64,000 bases of DNA from Dichetophora obliterata (Eukaryota; Arthropoda; Insecta; Diptera; Sciomyzidae). This document shows, piece after piece, positions 1 to 11,786 of the stretch (its first letter is position 1; each line of letters begins with the position of its first letter). The notes beneath the pieces were generated by a model. It was not told where the DNA came from. It made no database searches and saw nothing but the letters and a program-made list of their open reading frames with translations. The stretch covers positions 14,212,764 through 14,276,763 of the forward strand of contig OY986440.1 of assembly GCA_963920525.1 (NCBI GenBank). Direction: 5' to 3'. The translations under genes were made by a program, and so were the position numbers.

Positions 1-592
1 TTTTATTTTATTTTATTTTATTTTATTTTATTTTATTTTATTTTATTTTATTTTATTTTATTTTATTTTATTTTATTTTATTTTATTTTATTTTATTTTA
101 TTTTATTTTATTTTATTTTATTTATTTTATTTTATTTTATTTTATTTTATTTTATTTTATTTTATTTTATTTTATTTTATTTTATTTTATTTTATTTTAT
201 TTTATTTTATTTTATTTTATTTTATTTTATTTTATTTTATTTTATTTTATTTTATTTTATTTTATTTTATTTTATTTTATTTTATTTTATTTTATTTTAT
301 TTTATTTTATTTTATTTTATTTTATTTTATTTTATTTTATTTTATTTTATTTTATTTTATTTTATTTTATTTTATTTTATTTTATTTTATTTTATTTTAT
401 TTTATTTTATTTTATTTTATTTTATTTTATTTTATTTTATTTTATTTTATTTTATTTTATTTTATTTTATTTTATTTTATTTTATTTTATTTTATTTTAT
501 TTTATTTTATTTTATTTTATTTTATTTTATTTTATTTTATTTTATTTTATTTTATTTTATTTTATTTTATTTTTTTTATTTTGTTTTATTTT
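1..592. repeat. (TTTTA)n pentanucleotide satellite
   Basis: An almost pure tandem array of TTTTA fills the first 590 bases, with one single-T phase slip near 120 and decay after about 570. It runs off the left edge of the window, so the total length is unknown. Confidence 0.97.
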
Positions 593-1118
593 AATTCATA
601 TTTTTCTTTTAGTGTTAGTTGTTTTGTGTTATATTTATATACAGTTGACGCTGTTGTTTGTTGCTGTCGTTGCCAGATAATTTAATTTACAGTTATACTA
701 AAAATTGAATGTTTAACACAAACAACATCAACATTTGATGTCATTGTGCTGCGCTCTTTCTTGGATGTGCTGTCATTGTTATTTTTTCTTTTCGTTGTTT
801 CTGTTAGCTTTAATGGTAACGCTGATGACGATAATGTTTATGTTTTCGTTGTTGTTGTTGTTATTTAATGATTGATGTAAACATTTGCCAGGTTTATGAA
901 CAACAAAAGAGTCTAATCAATTAAATAAACCTTCAAATGTTGTATCTAATACATATAACATATCGTCACCGAAGCAAAATAGGGTCTTACGACATTTCGC
1001 AAATTTTGAAAATTGCAATCGTAAAAACTATAAGATTATAAGAAGAAAGACTTAAATTTCAGATTTTCATTAAATATTAAAAAGTTACAAAAAAAGGAGT
1101 AAGTAAATTCTTCGACTA
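593..1118. other. AT-rich intergenic spacer
   Basis: No open frame or recognisable element is seen. The stretch holds short GTT/TTG trinucleotide runs (for example around 850) of the kind common in fly introns and spacers. Confidence 0.6.
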
Positions 1119-1583
1119 CCCTAGCAAAAAAAAAACAATCTTTATTAGCTAAGACGTAACAGCGGCCGAACAAAGCCTTATTTCAAATATTTTTCTCGGC
1201 CTTGCAAGTGTCGTTCCCAGGAATAGCTGTCATACAAGGCTCGTACAGCGGCCGTACATCGGCCGAACAGTGATTATTCGGCAATACAAATGAGCAGCTT
1301 TTTTTTAACTAACTGAAAACACAAAAAATTATTTGCACCACACACAAGTGGCGATATTATAAACATCAGCTTCGCCGTGTGGGGCGCAATGTTTGCATAT
1401 GTTGGTGCGCATCCTTTTGCTGTTAAATAAGAGCTTTAAAAAAAATAATATGCAAAGGGCGTACAGCGGCCGTACAACTTAATTTAGGCCTTGTACGGCC
1501 GTTGTTCGACTCAACTTTTGGCCGCTAGACTTTTTGATTATTTTTAGGCCATGTTCGCACCTTGTTTGGCATTTTTACTCGGG
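1119..1583. mobile_element. MITE, 'CCCGAGTAAAAA' family, copy A
   Basis: The element begins CCCTAGCAAAAA and ends TTTTTACTCGGG, an imperfect terminal inverted repeat, and is flanked on both sides by TA. Its interior is unusually GC-rich for the region and carries repeated CGGCCG-centred motifs such as ACAGCGGCCGTACA and GTACGGCCGTTGTTCGA, in opposite orientations in the two halves, so the single strand can fold. Two further copies lie at 50075-50418 and 51358-55373. No coding capacity is seen. The TA flank hints at a Tc1/mariner-type mobiliser, but superfamily assignment is inference. Confidence 0.75.
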
Positions 1584-1889
1584 TAGGGTGAAGTAAAATT
1601 CTTTCACTGCAGAGTTCCAGTATTTTCAATGTATTAAATGTTTTATTACTTTGACGCCGTTCCATGGTTTTTATCCAAATTTAAGAAATTTACAACTTAG
1701 CTTACATTTTGATTAAATTTTTATTTATTTATTATTGATTGCTAGGCCCCAACAGACTTTATAGCAATTTAAACAATTTAGAAAAAAAAAATTATTCGGC
1801 TAGTTCACTTATTTTGGTCCAATAAAAAAATGTATATTGTTCTACAAATTTTGCCTGCAAATTGAATCTAAAGCCATCTAGCTGAAACT
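1584..1889. other. AT-rich spacer
   Basis: No gene or repeat is recognised in this stretch between two MITEs. Confidence 0.5.
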
Positions 1890-2000
1890 GGGGCCGAATT
1901 ACAGCATCCGTGACCGAGCAAAATTACGAAGGGCACGATGAGACAAGTGGCATCAATCTTGTACAATTTTGCTCGATCACAGATGCTGTAATTCAGCCCC
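1890..2000. mobile_element. Short palindromic MITE
   Basis: The first about 36 bases (GGGGCCGAATTACAGCATCC and on to GAGCAAAATT) return as an inverted copy ending at 2000 with only a few mismatches, leaving a loop of about 38 bases. A 111-bp foldback unit without coding capacity is typical of a MITE. No clear target duplication could be assigned. Confidence 0.65.
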
Positions 2001-3583
2001 TGATTACATGAATATTAACTTTAGACACCATTTTATTCACGGTCATCCTTTTGATGAAATGTGATATAAATGCAAGAACCAAAGTATCCATTAATAAAGA
2101 ATTGACAGACAACTCTGACAAAGTAATGAGAAGAAATAGGGCCATCACAACAAATAAATAGGAGATGGGTAGGGTAGGGAAGCGCAAAATATAAAAAGTC
2201 TACTATATAAATTGAATAAAATGACGATTTTATACACCAAAATTTTTGTAATTACTCCAGACGCAAAACTGCATCCTTGGAAAACTTTTAAAAAAACAGT
2301 AACTGCAATTTTATTTTAATGTTCTTTTTGGTGAATTATTTTTTTCGCAATAAAACCAAAACTACATATTGGACAAGGACGATTCATGCATCAAAATGGT
2401 CACCATAAATCGTTCTTAAGACGAGACGAGGCTACGCCTCTGTCGAAATGCGTTTTGAAAAAGTATGAAAAAAATAGAGTTTAAGTCATAACTTTTGATA
2501 GGTAAGAGATATTGGGGTAATTTTTTCACATACATTATATTTGTGGCTCGATTTTTTTGTTAAAAATAGAAAATAAAAGGGGGAGAGGGCAAAGGGGGGA
2601 TTGGATTTAGAATGTCTTAATACAGAAATAATAAAGAATGTCTTAATAAAGAAATGAATTTTTGCTTCGCTACCAAATAATTTGTGAAGCGTAGAACAGT
2701 TAAGAAAAACCGGTCAACCCATTTCAGAGATATGCTTAGTCAAACATTCTTCAAACAAACTGTTCGATGTATAGGTGATTATTTCACATGAAGTCTTCCA
2801 TTTTTTAGTGATATGTTTTTTTGTACCTTAATTATCGATGTAGGTTTTTGGCTATGGAACCACCCTAGATGCAATCTAATAAAATAAAATCGGGACTGAT
2901 AGAAACTATTAAATAAATCAGTTTAGGATAACAGCTGCTTGTCTGTAGCTATTTTTTTACTAATTCAGACGACGCGCAGTATAACGATATGGACAAAAGT
3001 ATATATGGAAAAAAAGTCATAAATTGAGAAAAAATTTTGTCTAAGACTACATTACAATAAGGATTTTATGACCACATTTCTAAAGCATGTTTTGACGAAA
3101 ATGCGCAAATTTATAAAAAAAAAGAACAAATTTTTCATAAAGTTTCAAAAGCAATCAAACAAAACAGACATCTTTGTTTTAAGTAGGTCTTAAAAGAACT
3201 CTTTCTCAACACATTCTTAAAATTTGGGAAGCCGAAAAGTAAAACTAATAATTGTATGACCCTTTTCCCTGGAGCATTTTTGACATAAAATTAAAATTTT
3301 TCATAAAGTTTCAAGCACAATTGCAAAATAAAAACATTTTTGTATTTTTTCAGACTACTTTCAAATAATGATCTTATGATCTTACGAAAATGTGCAGCAA
3401 AAATACATGAAAAGGTGGCATTTCACATTTGATACAAAAAACGGACTTAATTTAAGAGTTTATTGTGCAAAGACTATTATAGTAGTATTATACTTTGACT
3501 ATTTATAGTCAAAGAGACTTGAGATTTTTTTACGTAAATAATACAAAAACCAATGTCCTAAAAATTTTTTTATAGATATTTAT
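2001..3583. other. AT-rich spacer with a diverged tandem motif
   Basis: No gene is supported. Between about 3050 and 3410 a diverged unit of roughly 165 bases recurs, most visibly 'AAATTTTTCATAAAGTTTC' near 3129 and again near 3297. The stretch ends at the BEL/Pao 5' LTR. Confidence 0.4.
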
Positions 3584-4010
3584 TGTTTACACCAAAATTA
3601 ACTTTTAATTGTAACATTCCTTACTCAGCTATTGCGAATATTAAATCAATTGTAACTTCTAATTGAGCCCACAGAGGCCGCTTACTTCTTTCGAAATTAG
3701 TTTTCGTACTTAAATTCCATTAAGTTTCGGCAGCTTCCTGCTAACCAAGTAACTTTCTGTCTCTTTTGATTTTCTACTCGCAACGTGATAAGGTAAATTT
3801 CCTATGAAAACATTTTTTGGAGTATATTATTATCCATAATTATTATTATTATATCCAAGTATAAATCAATTATACGAAAATAAAACCTATCCATTAAAAC
3901 CACACCATTTGTTCATTTAATCCACTTTTCTTTTTCATGGATATATTTATTAAACTCTCTGAGTTTAATAAATGAACGCATCTTCATTTAAGAATTCATC
4001 CGCAGAAACA
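3584..4010 (+). repeat. 5' LTR of BEL/Pao element
   Basis: This 427-bp direct repeat begins TG and ends CA. It matches 13052-13478 with four substitutions that I could find: C/A in TTTTCGTAC, T/G in GATTTTCTAC, A/T in TTGGAGTAT and C/A in TTAAACTCTC. An AATAAA motif lies near 3881, a plausible polyadenylation signal. Confidence 0.93.
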
Positions 4011-4035
4011 TTTTGGTCCAATCGAACCGGATTTC
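4011..4035 (+). promoter_or_regulatory. Candidate primer binding site
   Basis: Three bases after the 5' LTR the sequence reads TGGTCCAATCGAACCGGA. It starts with the TGG expected for pairing to a tRNA 3' CCA end. I could not assign the tRNA: the implied 3' end does not place a T-loop at the usual distance, so the call rests on position and the TGG start. Confidence 0.45.
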
Positions 4036-6196
4036 ATTCACACCACCTAATCGCGAGAAATCCAGGTCCAAGGAATCTAATTCTGTAAATCGAAATCATC
4101 AAATCCAAATCAAAATCATCAAATTCAGAAATCATTAAATCATAAGGTGCGTATGCAAGTGTTATTTTCTTTAGTTAGTGCAAGTGCTAAAAATAGAAAT
4201 TCAATAAAAAGAGAGAACAAAACGACATAAGCTCCCTAAAAATTATATCGCGCAACAAATCGATTAAATGCAAAAATTACATAAATATAATTCCTAGAAT
4301 ATTAACAATAAGTAAAGAATTAAAAATACTTAAATAACTTAAAATACTTAAATTAGAGAACATAAGAAATTCTAAAATAATTCTTTATTGCAAAAAGTTA
4401 ATCATTTAACAAGTGCTTCGTAAAGTTTCGCAAAAAAGAGCAAAAGTTTACTTCGTTTTTTTACGTGTCTATTGCTAAGTTAATAGACATATCGTTCGTC
4501 AAGTGTTTAACTTATCCAAGGGTTAACTTATTAGCAACATTGTTAAATATCGACGAACTGTATGCACATATGTATATACAGCGCTTTAGTTCGTTCTCTT
4601 CGTCAACTTGTTGCAATCGTTAACACTTGTGTTCATGTATACAACTCTCATCTTGGCTTTCACAACTAAGCTCGATCATTTTGTATATATGTATGTATGT
4701 AATATACTGCGTTGTCTTGCCGCGATCGATGATCTATCCTAGACATGTTGATGAATTGCTCTTCGTATACATTTATTTCCATATGCTCCCTGTAAGCAAC
4801 ATGTTTTTGTGTTTTAATTTTTATACACAAATTTAACAACTCGCTCTTAAATTCCTATAAGAAACTTGTTGCGGGAATAATTTTAGATAAGTATGTTGCT
4901 AGTCGTTGCTTATACTATTAGTTAGTTGCATGTACAAAAAAAAAAAAAAAAAAGGGAGAAGAAGAACACTTAGAGTAAACCAGGGGCGTTGTAAGCAAAT
5001 AAAACATTCCTTAAAATATTCTTTATATGATCAAACATACATTTAAATTAAAATTATAATATTATTAAATAAAGGTAATAGCAAAAATACATTATTTCCT
5101 AATATACAAAAATTTTTGCCGTACGTGTTCAACAACAACAACAACAACTTCAACAAAGGCAACAATAATATACAAAACTAAATACACTGAGCTACGCATA
5201 CATTTTTCACATTCAACATAATTGTTGGCTACTCGGAGCTACGCATACATTTTTATTTCAACAATTATTTCATTCTTGTGAAACATTTATGTGTCTTGTT
5301 CTGCGTTCTGATTTCTTTTGGAATAAATGCAATTTTTCTTGGACTATTAAGTGCTAAATAATAATACAAAAAATATTACTTCCTGTTTTCCACTATTTCT
5401 AATTTCGATATTTTTATCGATAATATTTTTCCAGTTAAACGATTTGCCAACGCCACATTTCTGTTCTCATTTAGAACCATTTTTACCAGGACGTTTGGCA
5501 GTCAATTCATTCAATGATATCGATAATAATTTATAATATCGATAGTAAAATTTTACAATTCAGTTCAAAACGATTTGCCAACGCCACATTTCTGTTCTCA
5601 TTTAGAACCATATTTACCAGGACGTTTGGCAGTTAATTCATTCAATGATATCGATAATAATTTATAACATCGATAGTAAAATTTTACAATTCAGTTCAAA
5701 ACGATTTGCCAACGCCACATTTCTGTTCTCATTTAGAACCATTTTTACCAGGACATTTGGCAGTCAATTCATTCAATGATATCGATAATAATTTATAATA
5801 TCGATAGCAAAATTTTACAATTCAATTCAAAACGATTTGCCAACGCCACATTTCTGTTCTCATTTAGAACCATTTTTACCAGGACGTTTGGCAGTCAAAT
5901 CATTCAATAAAATCGATAATTATTTATAATATCGATATTAACAATACAATTTCAATTGCAATTTCGATATACAATTTCAATTCGAAACGAGTAACAAACA
6001 ACATATTTCTGTTCTGTAGAACCCTTTTTATAACGCTGTTTTGTAGTCAATTATTTCAATATTATCGATAATTATTTATAATATCGACATTAAAATTTTA
6101 CTATTTCAATTCAAAACGATTAACAACTGATACATTTCGGTTCTCGTTAGAACCATTTTTTATAGAGTTGTTGAACGACTATCAACGTTTGTATCG

Positions 6197-6231
<35 letters not shown>

Positions 6232-6503
6232 GCTAATTCAGATTTTAATACTTTTTTCGAACGGCTTCTATTTCAATTGGTTCAATTTTTCTGAAATATT
6301 TCTGTTCTGAGCTAAAAGAAATTCTACCAAATCGTTTTGCAATCAGTTGCAAAAGCAATCGTCGTAAAAATTAAGATAATTATATCGATCGTTCTATTCA
6401 TATTAAATCAGAAATTTTTTTTAATACTTTATCCTTAAATTACAATTATTTGTTGAATTAAATTTTTCGTCGATCTATTATTTACTGGTTGCTCTTTTTT
6501 ACA
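4036..6503 (+). other. Long BEL leader (5' untranslated region)
   Basis: About 2.5 kb separates the primer site from the gag-pol start, much longer than a typical BEL leader. It holds no credible long frame; the one 69-codon open stretch near 4627 has no ATG. An AAG/GTGCGT sequence at 4144-4152 fits a splice donor and could serve a spliced message ending at the acceptor at 11780. The distal third is a minisatellite, and an A-run lies at about 6204-6230. Confidence 0.6.
5430..6200 (+). repeat. 131-bp minisatellite in the BEL leader
   Basis: A unit beginning GATTTGCCAACGCCACATTT starts at 5441, 5572, 5703 and 5834, an exact 131-base spacing. Two more diverged units follow, near 5985 and 6115. 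Each unit carries several ATCGAT-type motifs and AATAATTTATAATATCGAT. Position just upstream of gag suggests a leader or packaging function, as proposed for leader repeats of other LTR elements, but that is inference. Confidence 0.9.
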
Positions 6504-9500
6504 ATGGCATCGTTGAGTTCCTTCATCCGTTTGACTGATAGTTTGGTTGAGTTCGAGGCTGAGTTTAGTGAAACCCTAGAATCAGCAATCTCAACTCACG
6601 CATTAGATGTTCACAGGGAAGAGATGAAGTCAATTTGGATCCGGATTAAGGCTGTTTACGAGACTTGCCTGGGTGAATTAGCTAAGGCAAAAGATAACGA
6701 CGTAGATCCCGAGGTAGAGCTAGAAACAATAAAGGCTCGATATCGTACCTCATATCAAATATACGTCCGATGCGCTGCACAAATTGGAGATACTACCGAA
6801 AAACTTCATAAGGATTTAAACGCTGACCTGGTCTCTCCGCAGTCTTCTTCAAGAACCGACGTTATTTCAACTTCGAATCATAACTTTCATCTTCCGCCAT
6901 GTGACATCGAAACTTTTAACGGTGACTATCTTTCGTGGCCGTCCTTTCGGGACATGTTCACTGCCATATACGTGAACAATTCAAGACTAAGTCCAGTAGA
7001 AAAACTATTTCATCTTAACTCCAAAACGCGAGGTGAAGCTCGCGACATTGTTAAAAAGAGTCCTTTAACAAACGATGGCTTTTCTTTGGCTTGGAAAAAT
7101 TTACAAGATCGCTTCGAGAATAAACGAATCTTAGTAAACAGCCAACTCCGAATTCTTTTCAATTTACAATCCATTTCCAGTGAATCTGGGAGCGCTATTA
7201 AAAAACTTCAACGTGAAGTTAATGGATGCATTTTGGCTCTTCAATTGTACAATGTCAACATTGAAAGCTGGGATTCCATATTTGTTTTTCTATGTTCCAC
7301 CAGATTGCCAAATTGTACTCTTGATCTTTGGGAGCAATCTCTGAAAAATAAGACCGATATTCCGAAATGGTCTGAGCTAGACTCATTTCTAAGCAGTCGT
7401 TATCAAACACTGGAAACGGTTTCGGATCTGAAAGGGCCTTCTATTGTCAAAACGAGCAATCAAAATTCGTTCTCTAATTCAAGCAATCGCAACTTAAAAA
7501 AAGTAAACTCATATCAAGTTAATGTTAGCACTCCTACATGCAAATTATGTTCTAATGAACAGCATACAATTCGATTATGTCCTCTTTTTCTAAAAATGAA
7601 CATAAATGATCGAATTACATTGGTTAAAAAATATCATCTTTGCTTAAATTGTCTTTCAAAATCTCATTCAACAAAATATTGTAAAAGTCATCATAACTGC
7701 TTTACTTGTAACAAGCGTCACAATACCTTATTACATAAAGAAATTACAACTTCTGAACCTTCTGTTTCTTCAAGCTCTAAGCCAAGAGATTCAAATACAA
7801 ATTCTTTTCAAATACAGTCCACTGAAGAACCGTGTTCATCACGAAACATTAATTCTTGTTTTGTCTCAAATTGCAAAGGCGTGCTTTTAGGTACCGCAAT
7901 TGTCAAAATATGTCATCTTGGCGTAAATTATTTCGCACGAGCCTTAATTGATTCAGGTTCAGAAGGAACATTCATTTCAGAAAGACTTTTTAAAATACTG
8001 AAGCTTCCGTCTCGTCCTATATCTGCTCAGATTTCTGGACTAAATAACGCAATTTCAGCAAAAATTCAACAAGAATGCTCGTTCGTATTAAGTTCAACAT
8101 TTGATTCCTGCATAAGCATTGAAGCGACCGCGCTTGTAGTGTCACAACTGACAGGAAATCTTCCATCCTGTTCTGTAGATCCGTCAATATTGTCACGTCT
8201 TCCAAATCTGCAATATGCGGACGAAAAGTTCCACAAAAGCTCCCAGGTTGATATCTTAATTGGCGGCGATCTTTTTCCATCAATTCTACTGGATGGTGTA
8301 AAACGCAACATTTGCGGCTCTCTGGTCGCTCAAGAGACAATATTTGGGTGGATACTAACGGGTCCTATTTCTAATTCTATTGCTTCATTTTCCACATGCT
8401 TGTCATTTTTTAATAAGGTTCCTTTGGATCAACAGATCTCACGTTTTTGGGAGGTGGAGGATCTTCCACAAAAACAATTCATAACTCAAAGCGATCGTTT
8501 TTGCGAAGAAAATTACGTTAATACTACGATTCGCAACAACGAAGGCAGATACGTTGTTACTCTTCCGTTCAAAGAAGAGTTTCCAAAAACTTTGAAACTT
8601 GGCCCTTCTCGTTCTATCGCGCATGCACAGTTCTTTAGAAATGAGGAACGCTTAAAAAAGAACTTAGATCTAAAGATTGAGTATGACAAGGTCGTAAATG
8701 AATATAATCAATTGGGACACATGCAAGTTGTATCACCTCATAAATTCACATATTCTCCAACCCATTATTACATGCCACATCACGCTGTCATAAAACCGGA
8801 GAGTAAAACGACAAAAGTCAGGGTTGTGTTTAACGCATCTAGCCCAACCTCAAATGGTTCAAGTCTTAATGACATTCTCTATGCAGGACCTGTGCTCCAA
8901 TCCGATTTAACAGTTTTGCTGTTAAAATGGCGCTTATATAAATATGTATTCAATAGCGATATTAAACAAATGTATCGCCAAATTCTAGTGGATCCAAACC
9001 ACACACCATTTCAACGCATTTTATTTCGAACGTCTCCTTTAAATGAAATCCAAGACTTCGAACTGAAAACAGTTACCTTTGGAGTCAACTGTGCTCCATA
9101 CTTGGCAATTCGAACTCTGTTGCAATTAGCTGATGATGTCGAAAAATCCTATCCCTTAGCTAGCAACATCCTTCGAAATTCAATGTATGTGGATGATACC
9201 TTAGCAGGAGCTCACGACATTCCAACGGCAATTCAAGCAAGAAATGAGCTCATTGCCGCACTCAATTCTGCAGGTTTTTCCCTAAGAAAATGGGCCTCAA
9301 ATTCAGAAAATCTTTTATTTGACCTTCCAAAATCCCATTTGCACAATGAAGACTTCCTTCAATTTGAAGATAGTAGTAGTGCAAAAACACTCGGTGTAAG
9401 GTGGAACGCGCATTCTGATTATTTCTATTTCTCTGCTGGTCCACTGCAGCAGAAGACTACCTTTACAAAAAGAGAAATCCTATCAAATATTTCTAAACTT

Positions 9501-11732
9501 TTCGACCCAGCCGGCTGGTTAGCTCCCTGTATAGTTCTAGCTAAAATTCTTATGCAAAAAATCTGGATAGCAGATATTGACTGGGACGAAAATATTCCTA
9601 CCGAGTGTCTCCAAACTTGGCAGTCATTCTCAGCGAATTTTCATCATATAGAAAATATTAAAATTCCTCGCTGGAGTGATTACTCTCCTGAACATGATGT
9701 TCAATTCCATGCATTCTGCGATGCATCAGAAAAAGCATATGCTGCTACTATATATATTCGTGTCGAAAATTCCAATTCTATAACTACTCATTTGCTAACT
9801 GCCAAAACTAGGGTCGCGCCAGTAAAAACCATCTCTTTACCCAGACTTGAGTTATGCGGGGCACTTTTACTTGCCGAAATGGTTGACTCGCTAATACCTC
9901 AATTTAATATCCCTAAACCAAAGGTGTTTTTCTGGACCGATTCAACCATCGTTCTGGCATGGCTTTCCAAACAACCGTGTCATTGGACAACATTTGTTGC
10001 AAATAGAGTGTCCAAAATAGTTCAAAGTGCTGGTCAATCTAATTGGTTTCATGTTAACTCTGCAACTAATCCAGCTGATTTAGCCAGCCGAGGCGTCCTA
10101 CCTCAAGATTTGGTGAATAACGATTTATGGTGGCATGGTCCACAATGGCTTAGGTCGAAGCCGTCTCAATGGCCAAATATGGTTGAAGAATGCGATATTA
10201 ATACAACTCTTGAAGAGAAAGTCTCTAAAATGAAATCCTTCTTTGTCTATTTTCAAAATTATGTCGACATTCTAGAACGCTTTTCTTCATTTTCAAAGGC
10301 AATGAGAGTAATTGGATACATTTTCCGTTTTTTCCACAAGACACATCCAAAATATAGAGAAAATAATTCCAAGGAATCCACATCTATCTCAAGTTCTGAA
10401 ATCTTAAATGTAAGAAATCGTTTAATTATCGTATGTCAACAGGCACACTACCCGCAGGAGTATCACAATTTAGTGAAGAAGCAGCTAATTGCTTCATCAA
10501 GCAGTATTCTTAACCTTAATCCATATCTCGATGATACAGGTATTCTACGGGTCTGTGGAAGACTTGCGTCTTCACCCACCATTTCGTATGATGAACGTCA
10601 TCCAATCATCTTACCATACAATTGTCAACTTAGCCGTCTCTTGGTGCAATTTACGCATCAAATTTCTCTGCATGGTGGTAATCAATTGGTTTTACGCTTG
10701 ATTCGTTCACTATTCTGGATTCCAAAGGTCAAAAATCTTATAAAGACTACAATTCATAAATGCAAAACATGCGTTATTCATAAGAAAAGAGTTCAGACTC
10801 AAATCATGGGTGCTCTTCCGCCAGAACGAACTACAATCACTCGTCCTTTCACGCATACTGGTCTTGATATAAAGAACTATACCGGTAGAGCTTGTTTAAT
10901 TACGAAAGGATATGCATGTGTTTTTGTTTGCTTTGCAACAAAAGCAATACACCTTGAAGCGACCTCAGATCTTTCCACTCAAACTCTTCTAGCAGCGTTC
11001 AATCGCTTTGTTTCCAGGCGTGGCTGTCCACTTCACATGTATTCAGACAATGGTACAACCTTTGTTGGAGCCTCAAAAATTCTAATGAGAGAATTTCTCC
11101 AAATTTCTCATTCCACTCTAACATCCACTTTAAGTTACCAGGGTTTATCATGGCATTTTATTCCGCCAGGTGCACCGCATATGGGCGGTTTGTGGGAGGC
11201 TGGAGTAAAGAGTTTTAAGACACATTTTCGCAAGGTAGCGGGTTCACTCAAATTTACGTTTGAAGAGTTTTCCACTCTTCTAGCTAGAATCGAAGCATGC
11301 TTAAACTCTCGTCCTATTTCACCAATGTCAGAAAATCCTTTAGATGTCTTAGCATTAACTCCGGGACATTTTCTTATAGGTTGCCCGATTCTTTCGCCGG
11401 TCGATCCTGAGATAACTGAGCCAGTTCTATCGATTATTAATCGATGGCAAAGGTTAAAGGCTTTGTATCAAGTCTTCTGTACTCGTTGGAAAAACGAGTA
11501 CTTAAAAGAATTACACAAGCGTAATAAGTGGAAAAAACCACAAGAAAACATTGAAAAAGATTCAATCGTGGTGGTTAAGGGCGAAAATCTTCCTCCAACT
11601 GAATGGCATCTAAGAAGAGTATCCAAGGTCTACTTAGGAAATGATAACCGAGTTCGCGTGGCCGATATCATTACTCAACGCGGTTGTATTACACGTCCTA
11701 TCACAAAACTGGTTGTTATACCAACACAATAG
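6504..11732 (+). CDS. BEL/Pao Gag-Pol polyprotein (intact)
   Basis: The frame encodes 1,742 residues from ATG 6504 (context ACAATGG); the same frame is open a little further upstream but without an ATG. Seen in order: a Gag region with a DUF1759-like segment (about 130-280); three Cys/His zinc-binding clusters (346-411, CKLC, CLNC and CFTC patterns); an A17-type aspartic protease with catalytic DSG at 483-485; reverse transcriptase with YVDD at 895-898; an RNase H-like region with acidic residues near 1072 and 1145; an integrase zinc domain (HHCC pattern, about 1384-1425); the integrase core with D1455 (GLDIKNY), D1515 (YSDNG) and E1565 (LWEAG); and a DUF5641-like C-terminal tail. It would make particles in the cytoplasm, copy the RNA and integrate the cDNA. 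No stop or frameshift interrupts it, so the protein looks competent. No env gene is present. Confidence 0.95.
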   Translation: MASLSSFIRLTDSLVEFEAEFSETLESAISTHALDVHREEMKSIWIRIKAVYETCLGELAKAKDNDVDPEVELETIKARYRTSYQIYVRCAAQIGDTTEKLHKDLNADLVSPQSSSRTDVISTSNHNFHLPPCDIETFNGDYLSWPSFRDMFTAIYVNNSRLSPVEKLFHLNSKTRGEARDIVKKSPLTNDGFSLAWKNLQDRFENKRILVNSQLRILFNLQSISSESGSAIKKLQREVNGCILALQLYNVNIESWDSIFVFLCSTRLPNCTLDLWEQSLKNKTDIPKWSELDSFLSSRYQTLETVSDLKGPSIVKTSNQNSFSNSSNRNLKKVNSYQVNVSTPTCKLCSNEQHTIRLCPLFLKMNINDRITLVKKYHLCLNCLSKSHSTKYCKSHHNCFTCNKRHNTLLHKEITTSEPSVSSSSKPRDSNTNSFQIQSTEEPCSSRNINSCFVSNCKGVLLGTAIVKICHLGVNYFARALIDSGSEGTFISERLFKILKLPSRPISAQISGLNNAISAKIQQECSFVLSSTFDSCISIEATALVVSQLTGNLPSCSVDPSILSRLPNLQYADEKFHKSSQVDILIGGDLFPSILLDGVKRNICGSLVAQETIFGWILTGPISNSIASFSTCLSFFNKVPLDQQISRFWEVEDLPQKQFITQSDRFCEENYVNTTIRNNEGRYVVTLPFKEEFPKTLKLGPSRSIAHAQFFRNEERLKKNLDLKIEYDKVVNEYNQLGHMQVVSPHKFTYSPTHYYMPHHAVIKPESKTTKVRVVFNASSPTSNGSSLNDILYAGPVLQSDLTVLLLKWRLYKYVFNSDIKQMYRQILVDPNHTPFQRILFRTSPLNEIQDFELKTVTFGVNCAPYLAIRTLLQLADDVEKSYPLASNILRNSMYVDDTLAGAHDIPTAIQARNELIAALNSAGFSLRKWASNSENLLFDLPKSHLHNEDFLQFEDSSSAKTLGVRWNAHSDYFYFSAGPLQQKTTFTKREILSNISKLFDPAGWLAPCIVLAKILMQKIWIADIDWDENIPTECLQTWQSFSANFHHIENIKIPRWSDYSPEHDVQFHAFCDASEKAYAATIYIRVENSNSITTHLLTAKTRVAPVKTISLPRLELCGALLLAEMVDSLIPQFNIPKPKVFFWTDSTIVLAWLSKQPCHWTTFVANRVSKIVQSAGQSNWFHVNSATNPADLASRGVLPQDLVNNDLWWHGPQWLRSKPSQWPNMVEECDINTTLEEKVSKMKSFFVYFQNYVDILERFSSFSKAMRVIGYIFRFFHKTHPKYRENNSKESTSISSSEILNVRNRLIIVCQQAHYPQEYHNLVKKQLIASSSSILNLNPYLDDTGILRVCGRLASSPTISYDERHPIILPYNCQLSRLLVQFTHQISLHGGNQLVLRLIRSLFWIPKVKNLIKTTIHKCKTCVIHKKRVQTQIMGALPPERTTITRPFTHTGLDIKNYTGRACLITKGYACVFVCFATKAIHLEATSDLSTQTLLAAFNRFVSRRGCPLHMYSDNGTTFVGASKILMREFLQISHSTLTSTLSYQGLSWHFIPPGAPHMGGLWEAGVKSFKTHFRKVAGSLKFTFEEFSTLLARIEACLNSRPISPMSENPLDVLALTPGHFLIGCPILSPVDPEITEPVLSIINRWQRLKALYQVFCTRWKNEYLKELHKRNKWKKPQENIEKDSIVVVKGENLPPTEWHLRRVSKVYLGNDNRVRVADIITQRGCITRPITKLVVIPTQ

Positions 11733-11780
11733 TTTTTTTTTCCTTTACGCTCTATCCCAATCTTTTCTTTTATTTTTCAG
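11733..11780 (+). promoter_or_regulatory. Candidate splice acceptor before the 3' ORF
   Basis: Between the gag-pol stop and the next ATG lies a strongly pyrimidine-rich tract ending TTTTATTTTTCAG at 11780, followed only six bases later by the ATG at 11787. This looks like a 3' splice site positioned to make a subgenomic message for the downstream frame. The donor is not proven; AAG/GTGCGT near 4147 is one candidate. Confidence 0.55.
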
Positions 11781-11786
11781 TTCCCA

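Noticed and set aside
4627..5536. Small frames of 61-69 codons in the BEL leader
   Set aside because: One starts without ATG, both are low-complexity, and the second overlaps the minisatellite.
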